Origin: CAWDZK01 sp963726615
Lineage (GTDB): Bacteria; Actinomycetota; Actinomycetes; JACCUZ01
Assembly: GCA_963726615.1 (NCBI GenBank)
Contig: CAVSCX010000015.1
Span: forward strand, 248,001 to 312,000
Length of the DNA stretch: 64,000 nt
Reading direction: 5' to 3'
In this document: positions 16,113 through 24,327 of the stretch, one piece after another
Numbering within the stretch: position 1 is the stretch's first letter
Layout: every line of letters begins with the position of its first letter
The notes under the pieces: generated by a model
What the model was told of the DNA's origin: nothing
Databases searched by the model: none
What the model saw: only the letters and a program-made list of their open reading frames with translations
Program-made: the position numbers and the translations under genes

Positions 16113-18742
16113 GATCCCTCGGCTGGGTCACGGGGCTGTTCCGCCGCCGCCCGTGGGAGCTGCTCACGGCAGCGGCGAGTCTTGCCCTCGCGGTCGCGTT
16201 CGTGGCCTCGCTCGGCGCGTTCGTCACGCAGAGCCGGGCCGCCCTGACGGTGCGAGCCGCCGCGTCCGTGCCCGTGGACTGGCAGGTGCAGGTCACTCCG
16301 CAGGGGGACCTGGCCGCGGTGACCCGCACGGTCGGCAAGCTCCCTGACCTGCGGGTGGTCGAGCCGGTGTCCTACGCCAAGGTCAGGTCCTTCGAGCGGA
16401 CCGGGGCGGACGGGACCCGGCAGACCGGCGCCGCCTACGTCGTCGCGCTCCCTCCCTCGTACGCTCGGTCCTTCCCCGGCGTGGTGCGCCACCTGGTGGG
16501 TGCGACCGGAGGCGTACAGCTCTTCCAGCAGACCGCCGCCAACCTGGCGGCCGCGCCGGGTGACCGGTTCACCGTGCGCAGCGCCGGGACCCGGCACACG
16601 CTGACCGTGGACGGCGTCGTCGACCTGCCCTCTGCCGACTCGTTCTTCCAGGTCGTCGGACTCGCACCCGGTGCCGGCGCCACCGCACCGCCGGACAACA
16701 TCGTCCTCGTCCCGGAGGCGGACTTCGCCGCCACAGTCGGCACGACCACGGTCGTGCGCCAGCTGCACGTCGGGTTCCGGCACTCCGCGCTGCCCAGCGA
16801 CCCGCAGACCGCGGCGATCCTCGTCGGAAACCGCAAGAACCACCTTCAGGCCGTGGTCGCCGGCGGCGCGCTGATCGGCGACAACCTGGGGACCGGGCTG
16901 ACCGCCGCCGGCGAGGACGCCCGGTATGCCGACCTGCTCTTCCTGCTGCTGGGGCTGCCCGGCCTTGCCCTGGCGGCGGTGGTCGCAGGGCTCGTCGTCG
17001 CGCTGCGCACGGCCCGACGCCGCCGCGAGGTCGCACTGCTGCGGCTGCGAGGGGCGACTGCCTTCGACCTGCTGCGCGTGGTCGGCGCCGAGGCCGCCGT
17101 CACCGCGTCGCTCGGGGCTGCGTTCGGCGTGCCGCTCGGACTCGTCGCCATCCGGCTGGCGCTGCCCGCGGGTGCGGCGCTGCCCGCGACCTGGACGGTG
17201 GTCGCGGTGGCCTCGGGTGCGGTGCTCGCGGCCGGCACCCAGGGCGGAACGGTGCTCCGGCTGCTGTTCCGGCGTCACGAGGCAGGGGTGGCCGCCGAGG
17301 CGGCCCGCCTGCCACCGACCGGATCGCCGTGGCCGCTGCGGGCCGGCCTCGACGTCGTGCTCCTCGCCGGCGCAGCCTTCACGTTCGCCCTCACCGCACG
17401 CAGCGGCTACCAGGTCGTCCTCGCCCCCGAGGGCATCCCCACCACGCAGGTCGACTTCGCCGCCCTTGCCGGGCCGGCGCTCGCCTGGCCCGGCTCGGCC
17501 CTGCTCGTCTGGCGGCTCACCGCCCTGGTGACCGGGCGACGCACCGGGCGCTGGTCCCGGTCGCGCCCCGGGACCGCCCCGGAGCTCGAGGCCTCGACCC
17601 TGCGCCGGAGGCGCCGCGTCATCGCCCGCGGCGCGGCCGGTCTGGCTGTCGCCGTCGGGCTGGCCGCCTCGACGGCGATCTTCACCGCGACCTACCGGAC
17701 CCAGTCCCGGGTCGACGTCGCGCTCACCGTGGGCAGCGACGTGGCGGTGGTGGAGCCGCCCGGGTCGACGGTCGGCCCGGGCGGCGCCCGAGGCCTGTCC
17801 CGCGCCCGTGGGGTGCGTGCGGTGGAGCCGTTGCAGCACCGCTTCGCCTACGTGGGACCGGACCTGCAGGACATCTACGGGGTCCGGGCCAGCAGCTTCG
17901 CCCGGGTCGCACCCCTGCAGGACGCGTTCGTCCCGGGCAGCACCGTCGCCGCCAGCCTCGCGATGCTGCAGCGGACTCCCGACGGCGTGCTGGTCTCGGC
18001 CGAGACCCTGCACGACTACCAGCTGCACAGGGGCGACCTGATCCGGATCAGGCTGCAGACGGGGCCGGACCGGGCCTACCGACCGGTGCCGTTCCACGTC
18101 CTCGGTCAGGTGGCGGAGTGGCCCACCGCTCCCAAGGACAGCTTCATCGTTGCAAACGCCGGCTACCTGGCGCTGACGACCGGCTCGGACGCGGTGGGGA
18201 CGTTCCTGGTCTCCAGCAGCTCCCCGACGGCCACCGCCGCGGCGCTGCGGACCCGCCTCGCCGGGACGGGGGCCCGGGTCCAGGACATCGTGTCGGCGCG
18301 GTCCCAGGTCGCGACGGCCACCGGGCTGGCAGCGACCGACCTGGCCGGTCTCTCCCGCCTCGAGCTCGGGTTCGGGATCCTGCTCGCGCTGGCCTGCTCG
18401 GCCCTGGCCCTGCTCGGCGGGATCGTCGAGCGGCGACGAGCGCTGGTGCTGCTCGCGGCGCTCGGCGCCACCGCCCGCCAGCGGGGCCGGTTCCTCGGCG
18501 CCGAGGCGCGCGCCCTGGTGGTGTCGGGGCTGGTGGGCGGCATCGGGATCGGGGCGGTCATCGCCTACCTGCTGGTCAAGGTGCTCAACGGCATCTTCGA
18601 CCCGCCCCCGGCTGCCGCCACGGTGCCGTGGGGCTACCTGGCCGGCCTGCTCGCGCTGGTGGTCGGGGTGACGGTCGCAGTCGTCGCCGGTGTGGGCCGA
18701 CTGGTGGCCCGGGCCGGCCCGAGCGAGCTGCGCGACCTGTGA
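16109..18742 (+). CDS. FtsX-type ABC permease of the second cassette
   Basis: Permease of 877 residues. The N-terminal helix (LLTAAASLALAVAFVASLGAF) precedes an extracytoplasmic domain of about 240 residues. A first FtsX core with three to four helices follows around residues 270-400. Two further helices lie near 410-475. A second helix at about 515 starts another extracytoplasmic domain, and a last FtsX core ends the protein (SRLELGFGILLALACSALALL onward). It lacks the DUF11-like stretch of the first permease. It closes the cassette. The response regulator gene follows after 48 bases. Confidence 0.9.
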   Translation: MRSLGWVTGLFRRRPWELLTAAASLALAVAFVASLGAFVTQSRAALTVRAAASVPVDWQVQVTPQGDLAAVTRTVGKLPDLRVVEPVSYAKVRSFERTGADGTRQTGAAYVVALPPSYARSFPGVVRHLVGATGGVQLFQQTAANLAAAPGDRFTVRSAGTRHTLTVDGVVDLPSADSFFQVVGLAPGAGATAPPDNIVLVPEADFAATVGTTTVVRQLHVGFRHSALPSDPQTAAILVGNRKNHLQAVVAGGALIGDNLGTGLTAAGEDARYADLLFLLLGLPGLALAAVVAGLVVALRTARRRREVALLRLRGATAFDLLRVVGAEAAVTASLGAAFGVPLGLVAIRLALPAGAALPATWTVVAVASGAVLAAGTQGGTVLRLLFRRHEAGVAAEAARLPPTGSPWPLRAGLDVVLLAGAAFTFALTARSGYQVVLAPEGIPTTQVDFAALAGPALAWPGSALLVWRLTALVTGRRTGRWSRSRPGTAPELEASTLRRRRRVIARGAAGLAVAVGLAASTAIFTATYRTQSRVDVALTVGSDVAVVEPPGSTVGPGGARGLSRARGVRAVEPLQHRFAYVGPDLQDIYGVRASSFARVAPLQDAFVPGSTVAASLAMLQRTPDGVLVSAETLHDYQLHRGDLIRIRLQTGPDRAYRPVPFHVLGQVAEWPTAPKDSFIVANAGYLALTTGSDAVGTFLVSSSSPTATAAALRTRLAGTGARVQDIVSARSQVATATGLAATDLAGLSRLELGFGILLALACSALALLGGIVERRRALVLLAALGATARQRGRFLGAEARALVVSGLVGGIGIGAVIAYLLVKVLNGIFDPPPAAATVPWGYLAGLLALVVGVTVAVVAGVGRLVARAGPSELRDL

Positions 18743-18790
18743 CGCCGTCACCGGCGTCGCCGGGCTAGCGTCGATCCCGGAGGGCGGGCC

Positions 18791-19468
18791 GTGAAGGTGC
18801 TGGTGGTCGAGGACGACGTGCGGATGGCGGGCCTGCTCCGCCGCGGGCTGAGGCAGGAAGGGTGGGCGGTCGACGTCGTACGCGAGGCCATCGACGCCCG
18901 GCACGCTGTCGAGAGCACGCCCTACGACGCGGTGGTCTGCGATGTCGGCCTGCCGGGCCTGGAGTCAGGGCTGGACTGGTGCCGCTGGCTGCGCGGGGAG
19001 GGCATCTGGACTCCCGTCCTCATGCTGACCGCCCGTACCGACCTGGCCGACCGTGTTGCTGGCCTGGACGGTGGCGCCGACGACTACCTCGGCAAGCCGT
19101 TCGCCTTCGACGAGCTGGCGGCCAGGCTGCGAGCGCTGCTCCGGCGCGGCGAGACGGAGCGACCGGCCGTGCTCCGCAACGGCGATCTGGTCCTCGACCC
19201 CGCTACCCACGACGCGCGGTGGGCCGGAACTGCCGTGCAGCTCTCGCCGAGGGAGTTCGCCCTGCTCGACTACTTCATGCGCCGCCCCGGGGACGTCCTT
19301 CGTCGCAGCGACATCCTCGACCACGTCTGGGAGTACGCCTACGACGGCACCTCCAACGTCGTCGACGTGTACGTGCGTTACCTGCGCGCCAAGCTGGCCG
19401 CAGCCGGTGCGCCGGAGCTGCTGGAGACCGTCCGCGGCGTCGGTTACCGACTTGCGGTCCGAGCATGA
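18791..19468 (+). CDS. OmpR-family response regulator, second system
   Basis: Regulator of 225 residues. The receiver has phospho-acceptor Asp51 (VVCDVGLPG) and Lys102 (LGKPF), and a winged-helix output domain ends in VRGVGYRLAV. It has a GTG start with a good ribosome binding site (GGAGG) about 10 bases upstream. It is paired with the kinase at 19465 by a 4-base overlap. It lies directly downstream of the second permease, so it may control the ABC genes on either side. A TCA-N8-TCA repeat is found before the exporter at 20890. Confidence 0.94.
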   Translation: MKVLVVEDDVRMAGLLRRGLRQEGWAVDVVREAIDARHAVESTPYDAVVCDVGLPGLESGLDWCRWLRGEGIWTPVLMLTARTDLADRVAGLDGGADDYLGKPFAFDELAARLRALLRRGETERPAVLRNGDLVLDPATHDARWAGTAVQLSPREFALLDYFMRRPGDVLRRSDILDHVWEYAYDGTSNVVDVYVRYLRAKLAAAGAPELLETVRGVGYRLAVRA

Positions 19469-20841
19469 GGCTGCGTCCCACCTCGTTGCGGGGGCGCCTG
19501 GTGCTGGGCGCCGTGACAGCCGGCCTGATCTTCGCGGTCCTGTTCGGTGTTGCCGCGACCTGGCGCCTGCACCAGGTCGAGCAGCGGGCTGTCCGGACCG
19601 CGCTCCTGAGCCGTCTCGACCTGGTTCGCGACGAGGTACGCGCGGACGGCTCTCTGCGTCCCGACCGCGGCCACCCCAGGACGGACCTGGTGCAGGTCGT
19701 CGGCCCGGATGGCCGGCTGCTGGCCGCCAGTCCGGCTCTTGCCGGGCTCGGCCCCCTGGTCCCGCTCGCGGCCGTCACGGCGGCGGGTCGCCCGGGAGTC
19801 GTGGTCACCCGGTCACTGCAGCGGCCTGACGTCGACCTCGCCGCGCTCGGCGTCCCCCTCGTGCTGCCCGCGCGCGGCCCCTCTCCGCCGGGCACCGGAG
19901 CCCTGGTGGTGGCGCTGGACGCCGAGGGGTTCGCCGCAGCAGGCGCCGACCTGGCGCGGCTGCTGCTGGTCGGCCTCGCGATCGTCGTCGTGGTGGTCGG
20001 GCTGCTGTCCTGGCGGCTGGCCGGCCACGCCCTGCGCAGCGTGACCGGCCTGACCGAGGAGGCCGAGCAGGTCAGCGCCGGCGCCGTGACGACCGGGCTC
20101 CCTGTTCCGGTCGGGGACGCCGAGCTCGCCCGGCTGGTGTCCGCGTTGAACCGGATGCTGCACCGGTTGCAGGCGGGACATGCCCGTGAGCTCGCGTTTG
20201 CCGCCGACGCGGGGCACCGGCTGCGCACGCCGTTGGCCACCCTCCGGGCAGAGGCGGAGCTCGCGCTCAGGGACGATGACCCGGACGAACGCACGCAGGC
20301 TCTTCGGCGCATCGTGGCCGATGTCGACCAAGTAACTTCGGTCGTCGACCGGATGCTCGCCCGTAGCAGGCGGGCGGCTCTCGCCCCCGCGCCGTTGACC
20401 GCGGTCCTCGCCGCAGCGCAGCCGCGCTGGGCCCGCCAGGCAGGGTTGTCCGGCGTTGCCGTGAGGATCGACGTCAGTCCCGAGGTGACTGGCACGGCGA
20501 TGGTGATCGGCCTGCCGGAGATCCTCGACCCGATCGTGGACAACGCCCTGCGTCACACCACGGACGGTGGTGGCATCTCAGTGGTCGCGGCTCCGGGTCC
20601 CGCCGACGGGTGGGTCACGGTCGAGGTCACCAACTCCGGCACGGGGGTGCCGGCCGAGCTGGTCACTACGCTGTTCGACGCGTGGGTCAGCAGCCGGGAC
20701 GCGAGCGTCGCCGGCGGCCTGGGTCTGTGGCTGGCCCGCGAGTCGGCACGCGACCAGGCCGGGGACGTGACCCTCGTCGACCCCACGCCCGCACGCACGA
20801 CCTTCCGTGTCACCCTGCCGTTCACGGCGTCACCCGACTGA
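19465..20841 (+). CDS. Sensor histidine kinase, second system
   Basis: Kinase of 458 residues. Helices lie near residues 13-33 and 168-190 and enclose an extracytoplasmic loop. HAMP follows, then the H-box AGHRLRTPLATL with His251, an N-box in DPIVDNALRHT and a G2 region GGLGLWLAR. Two departures from canonical kinases are visible. Arg follows the active His, as in an actinobacterial HRLRTPL subgroup. The G1 box reads NSGTG, with Asn where DxGxG has Asp. The ATG overlaps the regulator stop. Confidence 0.92.
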   Translation: MRLRPTSLRGRLVLGAVTAGLIFAVLFGVAATWRLHQVEQRAVRTALLSRLDLVRDEVRADGSLRPDRGHPRTDLVQVVGPDGRLLAASPALAGLGPLVPLAAVTAAGRPGVVVTRSLQRPDVDLAALGVPLVLPARGPSPPGTGALVVALDAEGFAAAGADLARLLLVGLAIVVVVVGLLSWRLAGHALRSVTGLTEEAEQVSAGAVTTGLPVPVGDAELARLVSALNRMLHRLQAGHARELAFAADAGHRLRTPLATLRAEAELALRDDDPDERTQALRRIVADVDQVTSVVDRMLARSRRAALAPAPLTAVLAAAQPRWARQAGLSGVAVRIDVSPEVTGTAMVIGLPEILDPIVDNALRHTTDGGGISVVAAPGPADGWVTVEVTNSGTGVPAELVTTLFDAWVSSRDASVAGGLGLWLARESARDQAGDVTLVDPTPARTTFRVTLPFTASPD

Positions 20842-20849
20842 ACTCCCCT

Positions 20850-20868
20850 CGTCAGCCTGCGTTCAGCA
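20850..20868 (+). promoter_or_regulatory. Possible response regulator box upstream of ABC-2 exporter
   Basis: The stretch CGTCAGCCTGCGTTCAGCA has TCA half sites 11 bases apart and resembles the sites at 8519 and 8560 (shared TCAGCC core). It lies in the 48-base gap between the kinase stop and the exporter ATPase start. Confidence 0.35.
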
Positions 20869-20889
20869 GACGGCTGGCACGGTGGGTGG

Positions 20890-21843
20890 ATGACGGCGTA
20901 CGCGCTCGAGTCCCGGGGACTGGCCAAGTCCTACGGCGGCGTCCGTGCCGTCGAGCCGCTCGACCTCGCCGTCCCCGCGGGCACGATCCTGGGGTTCCTC
21001 GGCCCCAACGGGGCCGGCAAGACCACGGTGATCCGGATGGTGTCGACAGTCCTGCGCCCGGACTCCGGCTCGTTCACCGTCGCCGGCATCCCGTCGACAC
21101 GGCCGGAGGAGGTACGCCGGGTGATCGGGGTGCTCCCGGAGAGCGCGGGCTACCCGCCGTCGCAGACCGGGCAGGAGTGGCTCACCTACCACGCGCAGCT
21201 GTTCGGGCAGGCCCGGCGCTCGGCCCGGTCCACCGCTCGGCGGCTTCTCCGTGAGGTGGGCCTGGCCGACCGCGCGACCTCGCCGATCTCGTCGTACAGC
21301 CGCGGGATGCGGCAGCGGCTCGGTGTCGCGCGGGCGCTGGTGAACGACCCGCAGCTTGTCATCCTCGACGAGCCGACCCTTGGCCTGGACCCGGCCGGAC
21401 AGGAGCAGCTGCTCGCCCTGGTGCGACGCCTCTCGCGCGAGCTCGGTGCCACCGTGCTGCTGAGCACCCACCTGCTCACCGAGGTCGAGGACAGCTGCGA
21501 CCTGGTCCTGATCCTGCACCGGGGGCGGGTCGTCGCCGAGGGCACCGTCGCCGAGGTGGTCCGGCTCGCGGCAGCACCACGGGAGGCGCGGCTGCGCGTC
21601 CCGCGGGAGCAGCAGTCCCGCGCTGCCGAGGTCCTGCAGGCCGCCGACGTCGCGGTCCAGCCGCTGGACGGCGACGGCACGGGAGACTTGCGGCTCACCA
21701 TGCCGCCGGCACTCGACCTCGGGGCCGCCGCCGCTCGGTCCCTCGGTGCCCTGCTCGGCGCCGACGTCCCGGTTCTGGGCTTCACCCTCGAGGGTGGCCG
21801 GCTGAGCGACGCCTTCCTCACCGTCACCGGGGGGGACCGGTGA
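20890..21843 (+). CDS. ABC-2 exporter ATPase
   Basis: DrrA/CcmA-type ATPase of 317 residues: Walker A GPNGAGKTT near residue 38, signature YSRGMRQRLGVARAL, Walker B VILDEPTLGLDPAG and switch STHLLTE. A C-terminal domain of about 90 residues is typical of drug and polymer exporters. It overlaps the permease gene by 4 bases. It probably exports a hydrophobic or envelope molecule under control of the regulator next door. The substrate is unknown. Confidence 0.92.
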   Translation: MTAYALESRGLAKSYGGVRAVEPLDLAVPAGTILGFLGPNGAGKTTVIRMVSTVLRPDSGSFTVAGIPSTRPEEVRRVIGVLPESAGYPPSQTGQEWLTYHAQLFGQARRSARSTARRLLREVGLADRATSPISSYSRGMRQRLGVARALVNDPQLVILDEPTLGLDPAGQEQLLALVRRLSRELGATVLLSTHLLTEVEDSCDLVLILHRGRVVAEGTVAEVVRLAAAPREARLRVPREQQSRAAEVLQAADVAVQPLDGDGTGDLRLTMPPALDLGAAAARSLGALLGADVPVLGFTLEGGRLSDAFLTVTGGDR

Positions 21844-22613
21844 TCCGGTCCGCGGCGGTGGTGGCCACGCAGGAGCTGCGGGACCTCTGGCTGGCCGGAC
21901 GCGGCCTTGCTCTGCTGCTGGCCTTCTCGGTCCTTGTCAGCGTCACGACGTACCTCGTGGCCACCAACCAGGCGCTGAACTTCCTGGAGCAGCGGGAGGC
22001 CGTGAGCCTCACGCTCCAGCTTGCCGTCGCCCTCGGCGGCCTGCTCGTGCTGCTCGGGTCGGCCGACTCGATCAGCGGCGAGCGGGAGAGAGGGACGCTC
22101 GAGAGCGTGCTCGTCACGCCGGTGCCCCGCCGGGCCCTGGCACTGGGGAAGGGGGCAGCGGCACTGTCCCTGTGGGCGGCCGCCTACGTCTCGACGGTGG
22201 CCTACGTCTGGTACCTCGGCCGCGGGGTCGGGGTCCTGCTGCCGGCCCTCGGTGCGGGCCTGGTGGTCGGCACGCTGCTGTCGCTGTTCCTCGCCGGGCT
22301 CGGCGTCCTGGTGAGCTCGGTGGCCCGGTCCAACCGGCTGAGCCTGGCAGTGACGCTGTTCCTGCTGCTCGCGCTCTACGCACCCACCCAGATGCCGACC
22401 TCCGCGCAGCAGTCCCGGTTCGGAGAGCTGCTGCTGCGGGTGGACCCCTTCACCGCCGGGCTGCACGTGCTCGGGGAGGTGGTCGTGCGCGGAGCGGGCC
22501 TCGCCAGCCAGGCCGGCTGGCTCGCCGGGCCGCTCGTGGCGGCGGCGCTGACGTGCTCGGTGGCGCTCGGGCTGGCAGGGCGGATCGCGCTCGGCGCGGG
22601 CGACAGGTCATGA
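21840..22613 (+). CDS. ABC-2 type permease
   Basis: Membrane protein of 257 residues with about six helices. It carries the ABC-2 feature SADSISGERERGTLESVLVTP between the second and third helices, seen in permeases of the NosY/gliding-motility type. GTG start (GTGATCCGG) overlapping the ATPase stop. The next gene starts 4 bases inside this one, so the three form one transcription unit. Confidence 0.9.
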   Translation: MIRSAAVVATQELRDLWLAGRGLALLLAFSVLVSVTTYLVATNQALNFLEQREAVSLTLQLAVALGGLLVLLGSADSISGERERGTLESVLVTPVPRRALALGKGAAALSLWAAAYVSTVAYVWYLGRGVGVLLPALGAGLVVGTLLSLFLAGLGVLVSSVARSNRLSLAVTLFLLLALYAPTQMPTSAQQSRFGELLLRVDPFTAGLHVLGEVVVRGAGLASQAGWLAGPLVAAALTCSVALGLAGRIALGAGDRS

Positions 22614-23143
22614 GAGCGCTCCTTGCGGCGCTGCTGCTGGTGCTCGGCCCGATGGCGCCCGCAGCGGCGTCCAGCCCGCCTGCGGCAGGTGACGTGTCCG
22701 TCACGATCGCCCCCTCCTCTGTGCTCACGAGCGTCGGCGGGCACGTGCGTCTCACCAGCACGATCCGCAGCACGAGCGACCGGCCGATGACCGGGCTGGT
22801 CGCCCATCTCGACGTCGTCGGCCTCGACCCGGCCGTCTACGTGGACCCCGAGGACTGGTCCTCCCGGCGGACTGCGTATCTCGATCCGCTGCCTGCGAAC
22901 GGCAGCGTCGTGCTGCCGTGGCGGGTGCAGGCGGTCGACGACGGGCGCCTCGTGGTGTACGTCGTCGTGACCACGGCGGAGGGTCCCGCACCGCTGGCGG
23001 TCAGCGACGGGCTGCGGCTGTCGTCGTCGGCGCAACCGGGTGTCGACGCCGCCGGCGCCCTCCCGGTGGTTCTCGGCGTGCCCGCGCTCGTCCTGCTGGC
23101 CCTGCTGCTCGTCGCCGGCCGCCGTCGTGGGCGCTCCGGCTAG
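22610..23143 (+). CDS. Secreted membrane-anchored Ig-like protein accompanying the ABC-2 exporter
   Basis: A 177-residue protein with a cleavable-looking signal peptide (ALLAALLLVLGPMAPAAAS), a single beta-rich domain and a C-terminal helix (LPVVLGVPALVLLALLLVAG) ended by Arg residues. The domain (VRLTSTIRSTSDRPMTGLVAH, with a stretch on Leu-Pro-Ala-Asn-Gly-Ser) resembles CARDB/NEW3 Ig-like domains. That assignment is tentative. The ATG at 22610 overlaps the permease stop. It probably acts outside the membrane next to the exporter. Confidence 0.75.
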   Translation: MRALLAALLLVLGPMAPAAASSPPAAGDVSVTIAPSSVLTSVGGHVRLTSTIRSTSDRPMTGLVAHLDVVGLDPAVYVDPEDWSSRRTAYLDPLPANGSVVLPWRVQAVDDGRLVVYVVVTTAEGPAPLAVSDGLRLSSSAQPGVDAAGALPVVLGVPALVLLALLLVAGRRRGRSG

Positions 23144-23147
23144 ACAC

Positions 23148-23164
23148 GCCCGGTCAGGCCGGGC
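23148..23164. terminator. Hairpin between convergent genes
   Basis: The stem GCCCGG and CCGGGC with a 5-base loop lies in the 10-base gap between two convergent genes and runs into the last codons of the minus-strand gene. There is no T-run. A weak bidirectional terminator is possible. Confidence 0.35.
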
Positions 23165-23483
23165 CCGGTCCCGGGTCGTCGGACGGCGGCTTCGGACGGT
23201 TCAGCCCTCGGAGGAAGTCCGGGTCGTCGTCAGGGGCAATGTCGCGACGGCGTGGCCCGGCGGCCGGACCGCCCTCGGTGCGCGGCAGCATCCCTGGCAG
23301 CCGCCGGCTCCGCCGGCCGGCCATCAGCCAGGCGATCGGCCCCACGATCCAGATGAGCACGATCAGGACGACCCACACCAGCTTGGGCAGTCCCTGCACG
23401 TCGTCGTCATCGGTCTGCACGAGGTCGACCAGGGCGTAGACCGCCAGGATCAGCGGCACGGCGTACAGCAGGATGCGCAGCAT
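23154..23483 (-). CDS. PLDc_N domain membrane protein
   Basis: A 109-residue protein with two hydrophobic helices (LLYAVPLILAVYALVDLV and KLVWVVLIVLIWIVGPIAW), matching the phospholipase D nuclease N-terminal (PLDc_N) family, which lacks the catalytic domain. The C-terminal half is polar and Pro/Asp-rich. The start is well supported by AGAGGAGG nine bases upstream. The small Arg-rich ORF lies 56 bases upstream on the same strand. Its function is unknown. Such genes are frequent next to menA/menE and ccs genes in actinobacteria. Confidence 0.85.
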   Translation of the reverse strand: MLRILLYAVPLILAVYALVDLVQTDDDDVQGLPKLVWVVLIVLIWIVGPIAWLMAGRRSRRLPGMLPRTEGGPAAGPRRRDIAPDDDPDFLRGLNRPKPPSDDPGPGPA

Positions 23484-23539
23484 GATCGGTGACCTCCTCT
23501 AGGGCGAGCCTACGGTCGCGGACGACGGTTCGCCCAGGG

Positions 23540-23656
23540 TCAGCGGGCGCGGAGCGCCCGTCGGGCCCGGCGGGTCGGGCGCGGTGAGCGACGCGCGAGC
23601 TCGGCGACGCGCTCCAGCTCGAGGATCTGCGCGCGGGCCAGGTCGAGGGTGTACAC
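23540..23656 (-). CDS. Small Arg-rich protein (38 residues), hypothetical
   Basis: An open frame from GTG at 23656 to TGA encoding 38 residues. It begins MYTLDLARAQILELERVAEL, an amphipathic helix, and ends in a strongly basic tail (nine Arg in the last 17 residues). A good ribosome binding site (AGAGG) lies seven bases upstream. It is just downstream of an AT-rich promoter-like region and reads toward the PLDc_N gene. Coding is inferred from the binding site and helix pattern only. Confidence 0.45.
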   Translation of the reverse strand: MYTLDLARAQILELERVAELARRSPRPTRRARRALRAR

Positions 23657-23679
23657 GGTGGTGCCTCTACTTCCAGGGT

Positions 23680-23745
23680 TGATCGGATGTCGTACCTACG
23701 ATAACAAGGTCAAGAACTCGTATCGACCTATATTTGTTCCTCCCG
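23680..23745. promoter_or_regulatory. AT-rich divergent promoter/operator region of the Lrp-type regulator
   Basis: This is the most AT-rich stretch in the neighbourhood. It lies between the divergent small ORF and the Lrp/AsnC gene. It holds TATATT (23729-23734) as a candidate -10 for the regulator and TTGACC on the minus strand. A short inverted repeat CGTA-CC-TACG is at 23691-23700. AT-rich, degenerate sites of this kind are normal for Lrp-family autoregulation. Confidence 0.4.
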
Positions 23746-23761
23746 GAGTGTGAGGTGAGTC

Positions 23762-24217
23762 ATGGACGACATCGACCTGGTACTCCTCGAGGCCCTGCGC
23801 CGGGACGCCCGGGCGAGCTGGGCCGAGCTCGGCCGCCTCGTCGGCCTGTCCGGGCCGAGCGTCACCGACCGGGTGTCCCGGCTCGAGGCCGCCGGGGTGA
23901 TCACCGGCTACCACGCCGCCGTCGACCCGGCCACGCTCGGCCGGCCGGTGGCCGCCCTCGTCGGTGTGCACCTGTCGGACACCTCGGACCAGGACGCCGT
24001 CACCACGGCCCTGCAGAGGCTGGACGAGGTCGAGGACTGCTGGTTCGTGGCGGGAGACGAGTCCTTCCTGCTCAAGGTCCGCGTGCCGGACGTGGCCGAG
24101 CTGGAGCGCACGCTCTCCCGGCTGCGCCGGGTGCGCGGAGTGGCCCGGACCCGGACGACTGTCGTGCTCTCGACCAAGTGGGAGGGCCGGGTCGCACCGG
24201 CCGAGCCCCCCGGCTGA
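23762..24217 (+). CDS. Lrp/AsnC-family transcriptional regulator
   Basis: A 151-residue regulator. The N-terminal helix-turn-helix covers about residues 5-55 (LLEALRRDARASWAELGRLV, then SGPSVTDRVSRLEAAGVI). A RAM ligand-binding domain follows (VAGDESFLLKVRV). The ATG is preceded by GAGGTGAG. These regulators usually sense an amino acid and form octamers. It lies beside the men genes, as in many actinobacteria, but its regulon cannot be read from the sequence. Confidence 0.93.
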   Translation: MDDIDLVLLEALRRDARASWAELGRLVGLSGPSVTDRVSRLEAAGVITGYHAAVDPATLGRPVAALVGVHLSDTSDQDAVTTALQRLDEVEDCWFVAGDESFLLKVRVPDVAELERTLSRLRRVRGVARTRTTVVLSTKWEGRVAPAEPPG

Positions 24218-24294
24218 CGGCCGGCGCCGCCGGCACGGTGTGGGAGGGCGACACATCTGTGGCGGGGGAGTACCGGCGGTCCCGGCGGTCGTCA

Positions 24295-24308
24295 GGGAGC
24301 CCGCTCCC
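24295..24308. terminator. Hairpin between convergent Lrp-type and MerR-type genes
   Basis: The inverted repeat GGGAGC-CC-GCTCCC lies in the 110-base gap between the convergent genes. A second inverted repeat (GCCGGC-GCC-GCCGGC, 24220-24234) follows the Lrp gene stop directly. Neither has a T-run. Both could help end transcription from either side. Confidence 0.35.
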
Positions 24309-24327
24309 GCATCGGATGGTCGCGGTG

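Noticed and set aside
10849..18904. Very long open frames on the minus strand opposite both ABC cassettes (around 900-1000 codons)
   Set aside because: Such frames are expected opposite genes with strong GC third-position bias. Their translations are low-complexity (Arg, Gly, Glu, Gln, Asp, His) with no domain motifs, while the plus strand holds clear ABC genes.
20160..20260. HR instead of HE in the kinase H-box as a sign of an inactive enzyme
   Set aside because: HRLRTPL is, to my knowledge, a recurrent form in actinobacterial kinases, so by itself it is not evidence of loss.
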